A stretch of 64,000 bases of DNA from Amphiura filiformis (GCF_039555335.1 NW_027305496.1:965001-1029000), one strand, 5' to 3'; positions 41,200 to 55,800 are shown, counted from the stretch's first letter. A program made the numbers and translations. The notes: a model not told the origin generated them from the sequence alone.

Positions 41200-42120
41200 T
41201 AACACCTGACCCATTCCATGTCAACTCCAGGGATGTGCACCGCAGCACCTCTTCAATGTTTTTCTTTTCTGTGTGGTGGTAGATATTGATAGAAAGTAAA
41301 ATCTCGAAAAATTGAGCTTCATACTCCATTTCGTTTTCCCGTGGCATCAATTTGAAATTTAGGGGGGTCAGCGTAAAAAATGTGTCGCAACGCGAAAGAC
41401 AACATTTGGAGGTCCATAAATGTATAAAGGGAACCCTTTACAACTTTTTTGATTTCGCATGTATAATGACTTACGTACAACTCTATGGAGAATGCAAACC
41501 TACCTGATGTGCTGACGCCATCGAGTCCCAAAGCCAATATCTCTCAGAAATGTTCTCCAAGGACATATCTTCAACATACCTGAAGTTGATGGTGGATCAA
41601 AATGTCTGACATTGGTTTTCAGGGGGTCAAAATGTACAAAAATGTACAATTGGGGTTTTGCATAGGTAATATCTCAGCTAAAAGTATTCTAATAGGCTCA
41701 ATATTGGATAAGAGTAATGTCCTACCAAAGGGCTCTGACTGGCAAAAAATGGACAGAAAAATTATTTTTACTTTTGGAGTTCTGACTCCCCAAAGTTGGT
41801 CCTGGATGGACGAAGTTGCATTTTGAGGGCCCTATATCTTTTAAAGTAAAGGAGTTACAAGTTTTCTGATGCCATATTTGAATTCTACACAAATAAGTAC
41901 CCCAGGATACATACTTTTCAAAGTTGTAAAAGGTTCTCTTTATACATTTATGGACCTCCAAACGTTGTCTTTCGCATTGCGACACATTTTTTACGCTGAC
42001 CCCCCGGGATTTCGGGATTTTACTTTCTCATCAATATCTACCACCACACAGAAAAAGAAAAAAATTGAAGAGGTGCTACGGTGCACATCCCTGGAGTTGA
42101 CATGGAATGGGTCACCTGTT
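41200..42120. repeat. Foldback element, about 200-250 bp arms
   Basis: Left arm 41200-41448 (CACCTGACCCATTCCATGTC ... AGGTCCATAAATGTATAAAG) and right arm 41921-42120 (TATACATTTATGGACCTCCA ... GACATGGAATGGGTCACCTG) are inverted copies. The middle contains further repetitive but non-coding sequence. Confidence 0.85.
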
Positions 42121-42287
42121 TTTGAGATGACCATCTTTGCTGGATTCATAATTACGTGTTCTGCCAGTTGTCTTCAAGTCTGCAGTGGACTTCGACAGAA
42201 TATAACATTGCAAGTCGTCTGAGAGTCGTCTGGGATTTAATGGACGAAACCATGATAACAAGAGTGCCTGATAAGTGACATACCGCT

Positions 42288-42490
42288 CAGTGGCGGCGCC
42301 AGGAAATTTTTTTTTTTTTTTTTTTTGTTTTGGGGGCAAAGTGAATTTCAGGGGGAGGGGGCAAAATCACCGTAAAAAGTGGAAATTTTCTTAATTTTGT
42401 GTTTTTACTTGGGGGGCAACAGGGGGGGGGGGGCAAGAGTTCTGACTGGGGGATTTGCCCCCCCACATGCCCCCCGTGGCGCCGCCACTG
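42288..42490. mobile_element. hAT-type MITE with exact 8-bp target duplication
   Basis: TIRs CAGTGGCGGCGCCA and TGGCGCCGCCACTG are perfect 14-mers; both sides are flanked by ATACCGCT (42280-42287 and 42491-42498). The 203-bp body is G- and T-rich. An 8-bp duplication and CAGxGGCGG ends fit the hAT superfamily. Confidence 0.93.
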
Positions 42491-42498
42491 ATACCGCT

Positions 42499-43377
42499 CT
42501 TAATGTAATACATTTCCGTAAACTGGCACTACATGCAAATCATGTTAGAGAAGCCTTTTTGACAGAGAAATAGTACATATAGAGCTGATCTGTTTAGGCT
42601 ATAGATGCTGACCATCGGCTTTCCCATTCAAAATTGCTCAAACCTGTTCAAAACTCATCATCATGATCATCGTGATTCCCAGGCGATAAGGATTCAGAAA
42701 AATAGTATACTTTGACAATATATCTTTGACGTATGGGAATTATACGAAATCATGGACAAATGAGTAACATTGTTATACGTTATAGGTCTACTGTTGGCCT
42801 CGCACTCTGACTTTGATGATACTCAAATTATGCATTGTTGCAAGAAATCAGAAAAAGAATACATGTAGTTTTAACTACCTAGGGTGATTTGATATAACAA
42901 CAACTATCAACGTCAAAAGGGCTTATAGTAGAACTCTATAGGTGTTGTCCTTCTTGACGTGTTTCCAAGCTAACCAATCATCATAATTATATATTCTATT
43001 ACTATTCTTTTTCTGATCTATCATGGAAAGACAAATAAGTTGAGACGATTTTTAACAAAATCGGAGCAATTTTCATCCTCTGTATAGAGGCAAAGTGACG
43101 TTACAATATTACCTCTTTACGTGTAGCGCCATAACCGTTTATCGTATAGGTCAAACTATACCTTTTTATTAAGCCTTATGGAACACATAAGTATATTATG
43201 TTTAACCAAGTCAGAGAAGTTTTGAACTTCACCCATGTCTAAAAAGGTTCAACGACCTTATCACACCAAATAAGGACGCGGTTGAAAGTGCTATAACCTA
43301 AATGATCATAAGGTACACCTGCCAAACACAACACATTTAACATGCTTTGCACTATCACTATGTGAACGAATGTACCT
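42499..43377. other. Intergenic, nothing recognised
   Basis: No gene, RNA or paired terminal repeat noticed. Confidence 0.45.
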
Positions 43378-43896
43378 ACTCCCTATTCCAGAAAAATACA
43401 GCACTATTTTTTTGGGATAAAAAAAATATTATCCTCTTTTCCCAAATGAAAGATAAGTAAATCCTAATACTTTAGTTAGTCCTAACTGGCAATAAAAGTA
43501 AAATTTTAATATTTGGCCAACGTTTGGAAATAAGGGCCAAAACATGCGTTTTTAGGGTGTTTTTCGTATGCTATGACAATCAAGCTCAAAGACTTGTACT
43601 AAGGCTAATTTCAGTTTATGCATTCTAGTTTTTGGAAAAGACATGTTTCATTTTTATAACCCATTATTTAATTATAGTAACACAAAAAAGTGGAAATTAG
43701 AGCAAAATTGCGGCATCTACTCAAGATTTTGAATGCTTAGACTTGTTCCAAGTCTTTGATTTTTGTGATCCAAGTCTTTGATTTTTGCCAGTTAGGACTA
43801 ACTAAAGGATTGGGATTTAGCTATGTTTTGTTTTGCAAAACTTAATCCTATTGTTTAATCCCCCAAAATAGTGCTGTATTCATCTGGAATGGGGAG
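43378..43896. repeat. Foldback element, about 110-bp arms
   Basis: Left CTCCCTATTCCAGAAAAATA CAGCACTATTTT and right AAAATAGTGCTGTATTCATC TGGAATGGGGAG are inverted; inner TAGTTAGTCCTAACTGGCAA / TTGCCAGTTAGGACTAACTA also pair. Confidence 0.88.
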
Positions 43897-44042
43897 AAGT
43901 GTTGTCTTATACACCACCAATCAAGTTCATTTTAGATAGTATTTGTGACCCAAATTAGTCAACATAAAGCATAAATCTCACTCAGAATCATGTCCAGAGT
44001 TATAAAAAAAATAACACGAAAAAAAAAACCCCAGTATCTGTA

Positions 44043-44304
44043 AATGAAGACCTGAGCGCAAGCAGACCGTAAGTCCACTTTGCCCCTCAACATGTATATA
44101 CTCAAGTTGTGTATAGTTTCGTATATTTTGGTTATGTTTTATACATGTTCGGGGGCCAAAACAAATCTTTCGCAACCTTTCATGATTTTTTCACCCTGGA
44201 ACATGTATTAAACATTATAACAGCATAAGAAACTATACGAAACTTTAGTGTATACATGTTGGGGGCCAAGTGGACTTACGGTCTTTTTGCACTCAGGTCT
44301 TCAA
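44043..44304. repeat. MITE, about 85-bp TIRs
   Basis: Left GAAGACCTGAGCGCAAGCAG ACCGTAAGTCCACTT, right AAGTGGACTTACGGTCTTTT TGCACTCAGGTCTTC, continuing through CAACATGTATA.AC. Confidence 0.88.
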
Positions 44305-46080
44305 ATGTAGCAGACGTATAGCCACATACCCGTATGAATTTTGTTTGCAGAATAAAGTAGAGTCAAATATGCCGCATTATGAACAGCTTATTTCACAATT
44401 ACAAGGCGTTGCTTTTAAGCCAAGCCCAAGCTATGAATACCAATTAAAAATTAATAGTGCGTAGAGAATGTTTCCAATCCATGTGAAAATTATTGCGAAA
44501 TTTCCAGCAGGAATTGAGTGATTTTGTTTTCATATTTAATATGAATTATGAATTAATTTGACGATATTTGATATTCCTTAACGCAGTGTTATTTAAAACT
44601 ACTCACGATATCATAAAATACAATACTATTTTTTTATTGTCTACATGTAGTTGGAACTGACTGACATACTCAAACGTCAAATTTCAACACGAGCTCATAC
44701 ATTTTGATTTGTTTGTTAATCAATTAGTTACGATTCGTTAACTTTTCCTGGAAGTATGACATGGGAGTTATATCAATTAAATATGTTGACTCTAGGCGTG
44801 CATGGTTGTTTGAAATATGATGAAAAAGTGTGGAATGGTGTCAGCTGGTTTATATTCTATTATGTGCCAATTTTCATGCACTGTGCCTTTAGATATATTT
44901 CCGTTTAAACCGAAAGGGAATGTTTAAAAATAAGTTCTTATGATTATGAAAAGAAGTTTTAGGCTGAAATCTGTTTCTAATAGGATTTCAAATAATGATA
45001 TTTATCTCGAAAAGTTGTCCAAACGGATTTATTATATATTTTATGTTATGTAGCACGTGTGATGTGCCCTTAGTTAATTATTTTCTTTGTTTACAAAAGT
45101 AGAGTTATTTCATGAGTGATGTCATTTTTGGGAAGTACCCTCTCATTCATCAAGTGATCGAAAACAAATTGAATCATTTCTACTTTTGGGAATCCTCTGT
45201 TCAGTGTGTTTCACAATAAAATGGATATGATGACATCATATGGAAATCCCCTCAAGAAGTGATGTCATGTGAAAGGTTAATGTTATAATTTAGACTTGGG
45301 AATTTCCAAGATTACACCATGTGTTGTAAAATAGCAATTAGCTATTAAAATAATGGGATTTTCCATTACTTGGTATAAAAGAATATGTAAACATAACTCT
45401 TCACAGTTTGTAGTGTTTTCCAGGGCTAGCTAATGTGCTACAGTCCATTTCCTTCAAAGAAAGGAAATTTGGAACCAGAAATATTTTATGTAGTCAATGT
45501 ACTACTACCTGCCAGTAATGCAGGAGAAATTCTAGTCTACGTCAAAGTGCGTATCTATTCCAAGAAAGGAATATATATTCTTCTGTCGACTTGTTGAAGT
45601 CTGGTTTATGAAACAACACATCTGTCAATGTAAGTGGAAACAATGGGACTGTATGTGACACAGGCCTATTTCCCGAAGAATTTGTGTGCAAGGTGAAAGT
45701 AACACCTGTTTGGAGATAGAGAACGGCCCAAGGAGTTATAAACTGCGCAACGAGTTAAATGTGGAGAAACCAGCACCATTTCTGAGCGATGATTTTATAC
45801 GCAAAGGATTTTACACATCGGATTATAAATGCAAGTGTACAATGGACTTCGCTGTGCAGTGTTTTTCGCAGGACACTGAATCGGGATATATAAACGAGCC
45901 TTCCAGAACATTGCAAAAATAATACTGCTGGTTAAGTACTGAGTAGTTAAAATTGTGATTGTGTGATTTTTTTTTGTATGCGCATTTGTTGTCATATATT
46001 TTACCAATCATATTTTACTTTCAACAAAAGACTTAGATATTGTTAACTTAATTAATCGGTGTGTTTTGTTGTGACGTGAT
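44305..46080. other. Intergenic upstream of gene B, nothing recognised
   Basis: Open frames at 44270-44464 and 45686-45922 are short and unlike any family I know. No promoter element could be assigned. Confidence 0.4.
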
Positions 46081-46440
46081 TTAAGGGGGTACTACACCCG
46101 TGCCCAATTTTGTGCCTATTTTTGCATTTTTCTCAAAAATTATAGCACATCGGGGACAAGTAAGATATGTATATTATAGGGGCAAGGACTACAACTCCTG
46201 CACTGGAAATTTTGTTTCAGCGCAGACAATAGTTGTGGAGTTACAGTCAAAAATGAGGGAAAACCAATATTTGATCAATAAATCAATAACTACTTACTTT
46301 GAGTTGCTGAATTTTCAGTAAAGTAGTTGTAGTCCTTGCTCCTATAATATACATATCTTACTTTTCACCAATGTGCTATAATTTTTGAGAAAAATGCAAA
46401 AATAGGCACAAAATTGACCAGGGGTGTAGTACCCCCTTAA
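46081..46440. repeat. TTAA MITE, family GGGGGTACTACACCCCTG (copy 2)
   Basis: Bounded by TTAAGGGGGTACTACACCC and GGGTGTAGTACCCCCTTAA with perfect TTAA on both sides. Ends about 360 bp before the gene B start codon, so it may lie in the promoter or 5' UTR. Confidence 0.93.
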
Positions 46441-46803
46441 GAAACCAAAATAATAATAATAGAAAAAAACCAGAGAAAAAAGTGCTCTTATAAATGGATG
46501 GTGGGGGGGCGTCAAACTGAAGGAACAAAGAACATTTTAACGGTGTTGTTTTGTTAAGAAAGTCATTTCAGCTATCAGTGTTTAATAATCTCCGGCAATT
46601 TCGACTGCAAAAAAGCGGGCGTATTATGTAGGATAGGCCTATATTACATACTATATATTTGAAGTTACGTAGCACCTAGGCTCATAATAAAATATTCTTC
46701 TAGACTACATTGTGCTAGGTAATATTTTGCTTTGTTTTGTATTTCAGGAATTTAGCTTTATGCTGCGTTTGCAATCCGAAAGAGTTTAAAACAATACATC
46801 GTG

Positions 46804-46867
46804 ATGGTGAATTTTGTTTTGTTTGGTCTTGCGATGATCGTAACCAGCGTAAACGGCCAGTGTCAAG
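46804..46867 (+). CDS. Gene B exon 1: signal peptide
   Basis: ATG at 46804, donor CAAG|gtacgt, phase 1. MVNFVLFGLAMIVTSVNGQC is a compact signal peptide with V-N-G cleavage context, matching the A-A-G-Q-C end of gene A exon 1. Confidence 0.75.
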
Positions 46868-49800
46868 GTACGTATAAGCATTTACCGTAAATCATTAGGA
46901 GTGTTCTTTAGGGGCCAGCTGAATCATCCATTGGGGGACTTCAACATGAACTGGATATAGGTTTAAGGCTGACACTTCAATGTATGGGCAAAATGTAAAA
47001 AATAAAATCAGGAATGTGCCCTTAAAGGTAAAAGCATGATTTTTGGCATTCGATGAGAGGAAAAGGAAAGTGTTAAAAATATGGGGGTCATTGGGTGAGA
47101 GATGGAGCTTTTGGGTATAATTTTGGGAGTAATATTTAAAGTTGCTGTTCAAATTGAAAAATAAGGGCCTTTGGATGACAGATCAGATGAACAAATAAGA
47201 GGCATTTGAGTCACATAGCAAGTGTTCGAAACAATACAGGGTCGTAGCATGACAGTGATGCTGAAAAGGGGCCCTCCAAAGTAGGAGTGCCACCGTGCCC
47301 CACCATGTCCACTATCGTTCCATGATACCATTGTAAAGGGTGAGTCTGTGATCAATAAATTGTTTTTCTTCTTCTGCATTCGTTGGCATCTGATCCTTAA
47401 AGCAATAATGTGCGATTTGCATAAAGAATAGATTCCTATTTAAATGTTTGTTTTCACTGATCCACACTATCCCCTTTTAATTTCGAACCAAACAAATAAG
47501 GTATAACGAAGAAAATTGTTATTCATTTCAACGCCTACAATGTGTGTACTACGCTCGCCGATACTAGTAGTACATGTGCACGGAGCATCGCACTCGACGT
47601 GTGTACATACAAGCTGACATCCACGGTGTATGTTACTAACATTGTTAGCAAGTACTCGATCATTGAACTCTGAATAAAACCTGGTCCACCCGGTTTTAAT
47701 ACAAAAAGTTAAATTTAACTGTTATTAAAGAACTTCAGGCTTAGTCTTTTACGTGGTATTTTAGTATACCACTGGGCATTGTAATTATGCAAAAAGTAGA
47801 AATCCGAGCCTAGAATTGAGGGCGTCGCTGTGAAAATAATCACACATTATGGCTTTAACTTGACATTGTGTTTGAATCTGCTTGCGCAACTTGTAGCTAT
47901 CGGTCATTTTGTTTAGTTTTGTGTTAAAAATATGTGCAAGAAATTGCAACAGTTTGTTCATTAAGTATAATGCGTGTGAAGTCAGTACAAAGTGTACTAT
48001 GTTTTCTTGTATTACTAGCTGTACTGGAAGTAGCACTGGATGAGATTCCGACTGTAAACATATCCAGTCCGAATTATCCTCGTCATTATGATCATAACCT
48101 GGATTGCTATTGGCATTTCACCTACCCACGAGGTCAAGGGGTCACGGTGAAGTTCATCGACTTTGGTACTGAACTAAACTACGACAAAGTGAGTCTATTT
48201 CGTTAATCATTAATGGAATCTCAATCATGGATTATAAATATGGGAACGTGTTAAATTTATGTAAAACTGTTTTAGAAAATAATACATCCAGGATTTAAAT
48301 ATTCTACAATTTAATAGAGCATCACGTGATTAAGAGACTCGTATTGACTTTAAAAAGTTGTCTGGTGCAATGACGTCATCATTATTTGCGCTCAACTGTT
48401 GTCAGGCTCCATTGTTTTACTAGGACGTCATCAGACAATCTCGGCGCCCGGGAATTTTGAATATAGCGTCTTGAGACACGTCTGTTTTTCATTCGTATTT
48501 AAAATCAGTTTAAAATAAACATGCTTGATAATAATTTCCCTTACGTATAAGACATAATGTTGTGATAGCCAGAGACTTCCTTCCACCCTACAATTTCTTT
48601 AGTTGTTTCTAGCGCCAACTCAAGGTAATGAGACAATTGAATACCACGGTGCTCGTGAAGATCTGCAACCAAGCATTCCCCGAACCATTTATCTTCGATG
48701 GAGGGAGTTGTGGGTTCGGTTTCAGAGCGATGGAGGTGGTAGCAAACCGGGATTTTTCATTCAGATAACTGCTGGGCGTGAGTACCACACTTCTGTGCAT
48801 CCTACTGGATTCCATTTGCCCTCTGAACCCTATGTATTAGACTGAGTTCATTGTAAACATTACTCAAAATATAGCAATACATACACACACACAAAACTAC
48901 GGGGTCAAAATTTGACCCCAAAAGGGTCATTTTTGATCCCGCTTTCAAAGTCAACTATGTATCGACTTAAATTTGACCCTGGTGATCTAGTGAAAAATGT
49001 GACCCAAATCGTGGTTAAAAATGACCCTTAATATAGTCAGTTGAAAAATAACCCTATTAGTGTCAAAAAATGACTATATTCAGGGGTCACAATTATAAAA
49101 TAACCCTTACGTGGTTGAAATGATTTCATTCAGGAGTCCCGCTTAGAAAATGACCCCCGGGAACGTGGGTTGAAAAATGATTATATTTGGGGTCATTTAA
49201 ATATGACCCTTTTAAGGGTCAATTTAAAATGATGCCAAACAACAGAAAATGACCCGACCGTAGTTGATTTTAACCACGAATAGGATTAAATAAAACTGAC
49301 CACGTAAAAGGGTTGATATTTTGACCCCGTAGTTTTTTGTGTGTAATTTCTTTTTCAATTTTGAATTGGCTCGGTTCAAATCTCTTGTTTTTATTAATGA
49401 GCGAACTTGTATAAAACAAAGCACATGTATAAGATGGTGATGCGTCTTATCAATGCTCCTTAACTTCGGGGCTCATGCATTAGACGCATCTACATCTCAG
49501 TAAGTGTACACTTTCAATCCCGACACGTGATATTCGTATTAACCTATCAATGGTATGCACGCACTCATAGAAATGACTTGTTCGCCTTGTTGGCGCAATT
49601 CAAAAGGAGTAAGTTTGGACAACTCAAAAATAGTGTAAAAGTTACCAAAACAAAATTCATTTTAGTTATCCGAACTTAAAAATGCTGAAAAAGCTCAAAA
49701 AGTTCCGTCAACTAATCAACTTTGTTGGCATTACTTAAAAAGTTGATGTCAGTCCTTGCGTCAACTTTTTAAGTAATGCCAACTTCTGAATTCAAGTTCA

Positions 49801-52800
49801 GGGAACTTAGAAAAATAAACAAGGATCAAAGAACCAATTAGTTGAGTTATTGTAACTCAACATGTAAGTTGATGTAACTCGTTTATATTAAGTTACTGGT
49901 ACTTATTGTTTTGAGCTATTCCAATTTGGTACTTTGTTACTTAATTCACGTAATTGAATCATTTTCTGCACAATTAGCAGTATTCAAATATTTATTTTTG
50001 TAATTAGTGCAAAATTTTGTATACTATAGCACACCTCTAGAAAATCATGCTAACCTAGTTTCATTTTCTGAGTTGCAACAACTCAATAAAGTAAGTGCAA
50101 ATGAATGCGACCAACATAATGATATCGAGTCAGCGTTACTCAAAATTGTACGCGTTGGCATTACTCGGAAAGTTGACGCAACGGTTTACATCAACTTACT
50201 GAGTAATGTCAACGAACAATTTTTGTGAGTGAGTGCGCTCCGCAAACTACCCGCAGTAAATACTACCGAAAATAATCTAAAACGACTCCTTTAAGGAGCC
50301 TGATGGTGACAAAACGTATCAATCTTTTTGGGACTTTGTAGAAATAAGTTTCGATTTTTGTTACATTTCCGGTGCTTCGGGTAATTTATATACATTCATC
50401 ATAGAAATTTCGTTATTTCATTCAGGCAAACCGTGTCTATTTATTCATTAGGAGGTCCAGCGTGTGCTGAAGGCATACCAAGCTGCATCCATCAAGAAAC
50501 CTATATGATATGCGTGGATGACCATCGCAAATGTGATTCGTTTGTAGACTGTGATGATGGGTCTGATGAAACTGATTGTGGTAAGATAAGGTCGTCATGA
50601 CGAATACCGTAAAACCTCGTTTACAAGCTCATAGAGTCAGGGATCGAAACAAAGGGATGGGCATCCTAGTATTACGTAACAAACCGGAAGATGTAGCCTA
50701 GGTCTAGACAATAGGCGGATTAGCGGCCATTTTGTCTTCTACATGATTTTATTCACGTGTCCTTATACTTTAGTACACAAGTATATAAGTTAACAGGTTT
50801 ACAATTTTAAAATTATATTTTGTGTATACAATATATTCTGTAGTAAATCGATCAAATGACGGTGATTGTTCAGGTATTATATGCTTGATACAATTTAAAA
50901 ATTGTATGACCAGCTAGTATTCTTCTCCGCCGTCAGTGTGATTCCAGTCACTCCACGTACCGTGTTGCGAAGGTGGAGGAGACTAAAGCTGTATTGACGA
51001 ACACACATGCGTTAAAAATGATGTAGCCTTAGTCGAACAATAGCGTGACGTAGTTTCCGGCATTGTTCCTATGCACTTTCACCCTCCTGATAGAGTGTTC
51101 AAGCTAAATTAATGCGAAACAACCGTTAATATGCAAATACAATAGTTTCGTCTTACAATAGTACTTTTATCTCGGTAATTTATTTGCTCAAAACTCCATA
51201 TTTTATCATTTTGTCAATGGATGGCTTTTGAATTAATTCGAAAATGTCTAGCGTAATGACGTCCCAATAATTCAACGATAATAATTCAACGAAGCCTGAC
51301 GACAAATGAGCACACATAACCATGCCGTCATTGCTCTATAAAGTTTGGCGCGGGTTTGAATACCGCGTGTTGAGATATGGCTGTTTTTATTCGGGTTTTT
51401 TTATGGTTAATATGAGGTTGTTTTAAATAAAACCCTGTGATTCGTGCTTGATAATTACTTTTTCTAACATTATAAGACTGTTGTGCTTGCCGCACCTTCT
51501 TTAATGTTTATTTATTTTATTGTTTTTATTTTTTATACCAGGTTTGTGTTTTGATGAAGAAGCTAATGTAACCGTCAATGAAGTCCACGTCATTACCTCT
51601 CCTGGTTATCCTATTAGGTACCCAGTCGATTTAGACTGCAGTTATCATGTCAGAGCACCAACAGGATTCTACCTTGTGTTTACCATCATCGATTTCTTTA
51701 CCGAAATGGTTTATGATTATTTGCAAATCCAGGTAGGATTATTTGCACTAAGCAAATAACCTTTAGTTTTAGTTGTTTTAACATTTGTTTTATGTATATG
51801 GTGTGCGTTTTAGCTTTATGTACTTGATTGTCCTTGATTGTCCTTAGCTTTATGTCCTTAGCTTTATGTCCTTGATTGTTGCTTTAATTACGATGAGTCT
51901 TTGACCACAATGGTCAAAGAAGTCCTGTAAGTGCACTGAGCATTTCGGGTTTATGCCTCTTCGTAGCAAACTATAAATCACTGCGTATTTTTCTATAGTC
52001 ATCACCAGAAGCAACACACATGGATGCACTTACTTTATTTGGCGTAAGTTCCCCTGATGAAATTTACACCAATAGTGAAGAAATTTGGATGACCTTTGTT
52101 AGCGACGCTTGGACATCATACGATGGCTTCAAAATTGAGCTCTCTGTTACAGATGTTACTGGTAAGAAGGGACAGTATCCGAAACAATTTGCTCGTGTAT
52201 GATGTCAGCCCTGTAACAAACACAGTGCGTAATAAACTGACTTGTACACGCTTAAGGGGGTACTACACCCCTGTCCAATTTTGGGCCTATTTTTGCATTT
52301 TTCTCACAATTTAAAGCGTATTGGTGACAAGTAAGATATGTATATTACAGGGCAAGGACTACAACTACTGCACTGGAAAAGTTATTTCAGCACAGACAAC
52401 AGTTGTGGAGTTACAGCCAAAAATGAGGGAAAACCAATATTTGATTAATAAATCAATAACTACTTGCCTTGAGTTGCTGAATTTTCAGTGCAGTAGTTGT
52501 AGTCCTTGCCCCTATAATATACATTTCTTACTTGTCACCAATGCGCTGTAATTTTTGAGAAAAATGCAAAAATAGTCACAAAATTGGCCAGGGGTGTAGT
52601 ACCCCCTTAAGGGCGCATTATACCAAATCAGTGCGCAAAAGGTGCAATGGTGATGAGTTCCGGTTAAAAGTATATGGCTACTGGAGACAATGTGATGTCC
52701 TTAAGTTCCCCAAAATTGAAGCTTAAATGAAATTTCAGTCCTTAAATAATACAGGGATGACGTAAAAAGTGAAAAATATTGTCACGCCTGGTCGAAAACG

Positions 52801-55800
52801 CCGCTTAAAAAGTTGATTTTTACGTACTTTTCAATGAAGAATTTATTTGATGGTCTACGCCCTGAAAGGCGCAAACCACCGAATAACTTCTCCATTAAAA
52901 AGCACACCAAATTAATATCTTTACGCGGCGTTTTCCTCCATCTGTGACAATGTTTTTCATTTTTGTACGTTTATCCCTCTATTAATTAATCACTGAATTT
53001 TCAATTAATTTAAGCTTCAGTTTTGGTTAACTTTATAGATTCATTTTTTTATTAAAGAATATTGAAAAGCGACACCGCTATTTCAAAACTAATACTAACA
53101 TTCAAACTGGTTACTTTCTATTTTTATTTTTATTTTATTTTTATTTTATTTTGCACAATCCAACATAATGACAATGACTAATGACATTTGCTCTATTTTG
53201 TCCAGTATTAAGAATATATACCTATGGGTTTGCAAAAGTTAAAAGTATGCATTATAACGATCTGATTGCCGCTCGCATGCATTTATCAAATACGCAAATA
53301 TTTGTTTGAAATAATCCAACAGAATTTGATTTGTTTTTCAGTCACTAAGTGCAAGGGTATCCACTGGGAATGCTTAAATACGTTTCTAACATGCTTCAAT
53401 AGGAGATATCTGTGTGATATAGATGAACAATGCCTTAATGGAATCGACCAAGAAAACTGTGCTGGTAAGTACATTATTTGCAGGTTGTGATTTATTTTAG
53501 TCGCTGAAATTATGAGACAGTATTAAGCATTAAGGTAGGGGTACGGATATTCACAATGTAGTTAGGTGAAAAAGTTCAATGTGGTGACCACTCTCTGGCT
53601 AGTAAGGTTTGACGATTGATTCGACTTCTATGGACCATTTAGAAAATAAAATAGCCTCCATGTCCCTCGCGAAAATCCCGGCGTTTTTCGCTAGAGGCCA
53701 AAATCCAAAATGGCCGCCGCCACCATTTTGAAAATTTAAGTTTTGAACCAGAGCACCTATAATCATGCACAAAGACACTTTTTCGGATATGTCGAGTACA
53801 AGGATTCCGATTTTGACATTAGTTTGACATTACGGCATCATTTTCACTCAGAAATCCAAGATGGTGGCCAGCACCATCTTGAAAAATTTAGTTTTGAACC
53901 AGAGGACCTAAAATCGTGTACAACGACACTTTTTTGGATAAGTCGACCACAAGGATTTCAAATTTGACATTACTTTGACATTACGGCCTCATTTTTACCC
54001 AGAAATCCAAGATGGTGGCCGCCGGCGCCATCTTGAAAAAAATAAGTTTTGAACATGCGTACCTAAAATCGTGTACAAAGACACTTTTTCTGGTAAGTCG
54101 ACCCCAAGAAATCCGAATCTGACATTAATTTGACGTTATAACATAATTTTTGCCCAGAAATCCAAGATGGCCCCCATTTGGTAGAACGTAAATGTGATTT
54201 TTGAACGAGAGCAGAAGCATAAGCGTGCCATTTCCGCCTTATCTGGGGTTCATGTCCCTTATATGGGGGTTAAACTGCCTTATCTTGGGTTTGCGTCCCT
54301 TATCTAGGGATAAGGCGCCTTATCTGTGGTTTAGACGGCCTTATCCTGGGTTTACCTGTGGCTAAGATGCATTAACCTTAGCATTTCGCAGTTTAAACCC
54401 AGATAAGGCATCTAAACCCCAGATAATGCGCCTTAACCCCAGATAAGGGACGTAGACCCCGATAAAGCAGTCCAAACCCCAAAGAAGGCACCTTAACCCT
54501 AACTGAGGAACATAAACCCCAGATAAAGCATCTAAACCCCACATAAGGTGCCTTATCTCTAGATAAGGGTCATTAACCCCAGATAAGGGTCGTAAACCTC
54601 AGATAAGGCATCTAAACCCAAGATAAGGCGCCTTAACCCCAGATAAGAGACGTAAACTCAGATATGGCAGTCTAAACCCCAGATAAGGCGCCGTGACCCA
54701 AGATAAGGGACGTACACCTCAGATAAAGCAGTCCCAACCCCAAATAAGGCGCCTTAACCCTAAATAAGGAACATAAACCTAAGATAAGAAAAGTAAACCC
54801 CAGACGGGGCCTTATCTGGGGTTTAGACTGCCATATCTGAGTTTACGTCTCTTATCTGGGGTTAAGGCGCCTTATCTTGGGTTTAGATGCCTTATCTGAG
54901 GTTTACGACCCTTATCTGGGGTTAACGACCCTTATCTAGAGTTAAGGCACCTTATGTGGGGTTTAGATGCCTTATCTGGGGTTTATGTTCCTTATTTAGG
55001 GTTAAGGCAGCTGTGTACTCTCAGATACGCATGTAGTAAAAGTGCCATAACTTTGTAATTATTCACGCAAGACATGTAAAAGTATACATTTTTATAAAGG
55101 CAAGACATCAATGAATCGCAATATAAGTACAGTTTTGGTGTAAAAACAACAATTGTGAAGAAAATCACAAAAAAGTGAATTTTTGGCAATTTTTGATCGG
55201 TACATCATAACAAAAATACACTCTTTCCAAAAAATTTTGTTTTCCTTTTTTCTTAATCTTGAGGCACCATTCCAAAAACGGTTTTTTAGTTTTTGATATT
55301 GGCCTTATTTTGGAGATATTGACCATATAAGGCATCAAAATGAACTTTTTAAAATTCACAACCGCCTATTTGCACAAAATGACGCCTAAAATTGGAAATA
55401 GACCAAAATATAAAAAAATGAGAAAACTGTTTCTTAAGTCAATCATGCTTTTTATGATAAGCATAATTGCTTGCCTATAGATGCTGTATTTATTGAGTTA
55501 TCGTGTACCTAAATCGTCATTTTACCGAGAAAATGAACATTGAAATAAAGGCCGTTAAAGTTTAAAGTGGTCACATTTTGCACTTTGATCGAAGCTTACA
55601 GGAGAATACGGCAGTTCTCGTTTTTCTACCTTACATTACGTGAACATCGGGTAAATCCACAGCCCCTTGAGAAGTTTGAGCGAAATCTATTCATATCTTG
55701 ATGTTTAAATCGGGGGAAAGAACTTGAAAAAATCACATTTTATCAGCTAAAACGGAGCCATTTGACCGCTAGGTTTTTGTGAAATCAGTGCTTCCGTGGT

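Noticed and set aside
45686-45922. 78-codon open frame with several cysteines upstream of gene B
   Set aside because: It starts at GTG, has no domain pattern, and nothing links it to gene B exon 1.
47970-48018. Alternative gene B start MRVKSVQSVLCFLVLL reading straight into CUB1
   Set aside because: It could be a signal peptide, but the 46804 exon plus the ttactag acceptor mirrors gene A in phase and in the G-Q-C end, so I preferred that; an alternative first exon remains possible.
54238-55012. Interstitial telomere
   Set aside because: The unit is AACCCCAGATAAGG at variable spacing, not TTAGGG, and it is inverted about its centre.
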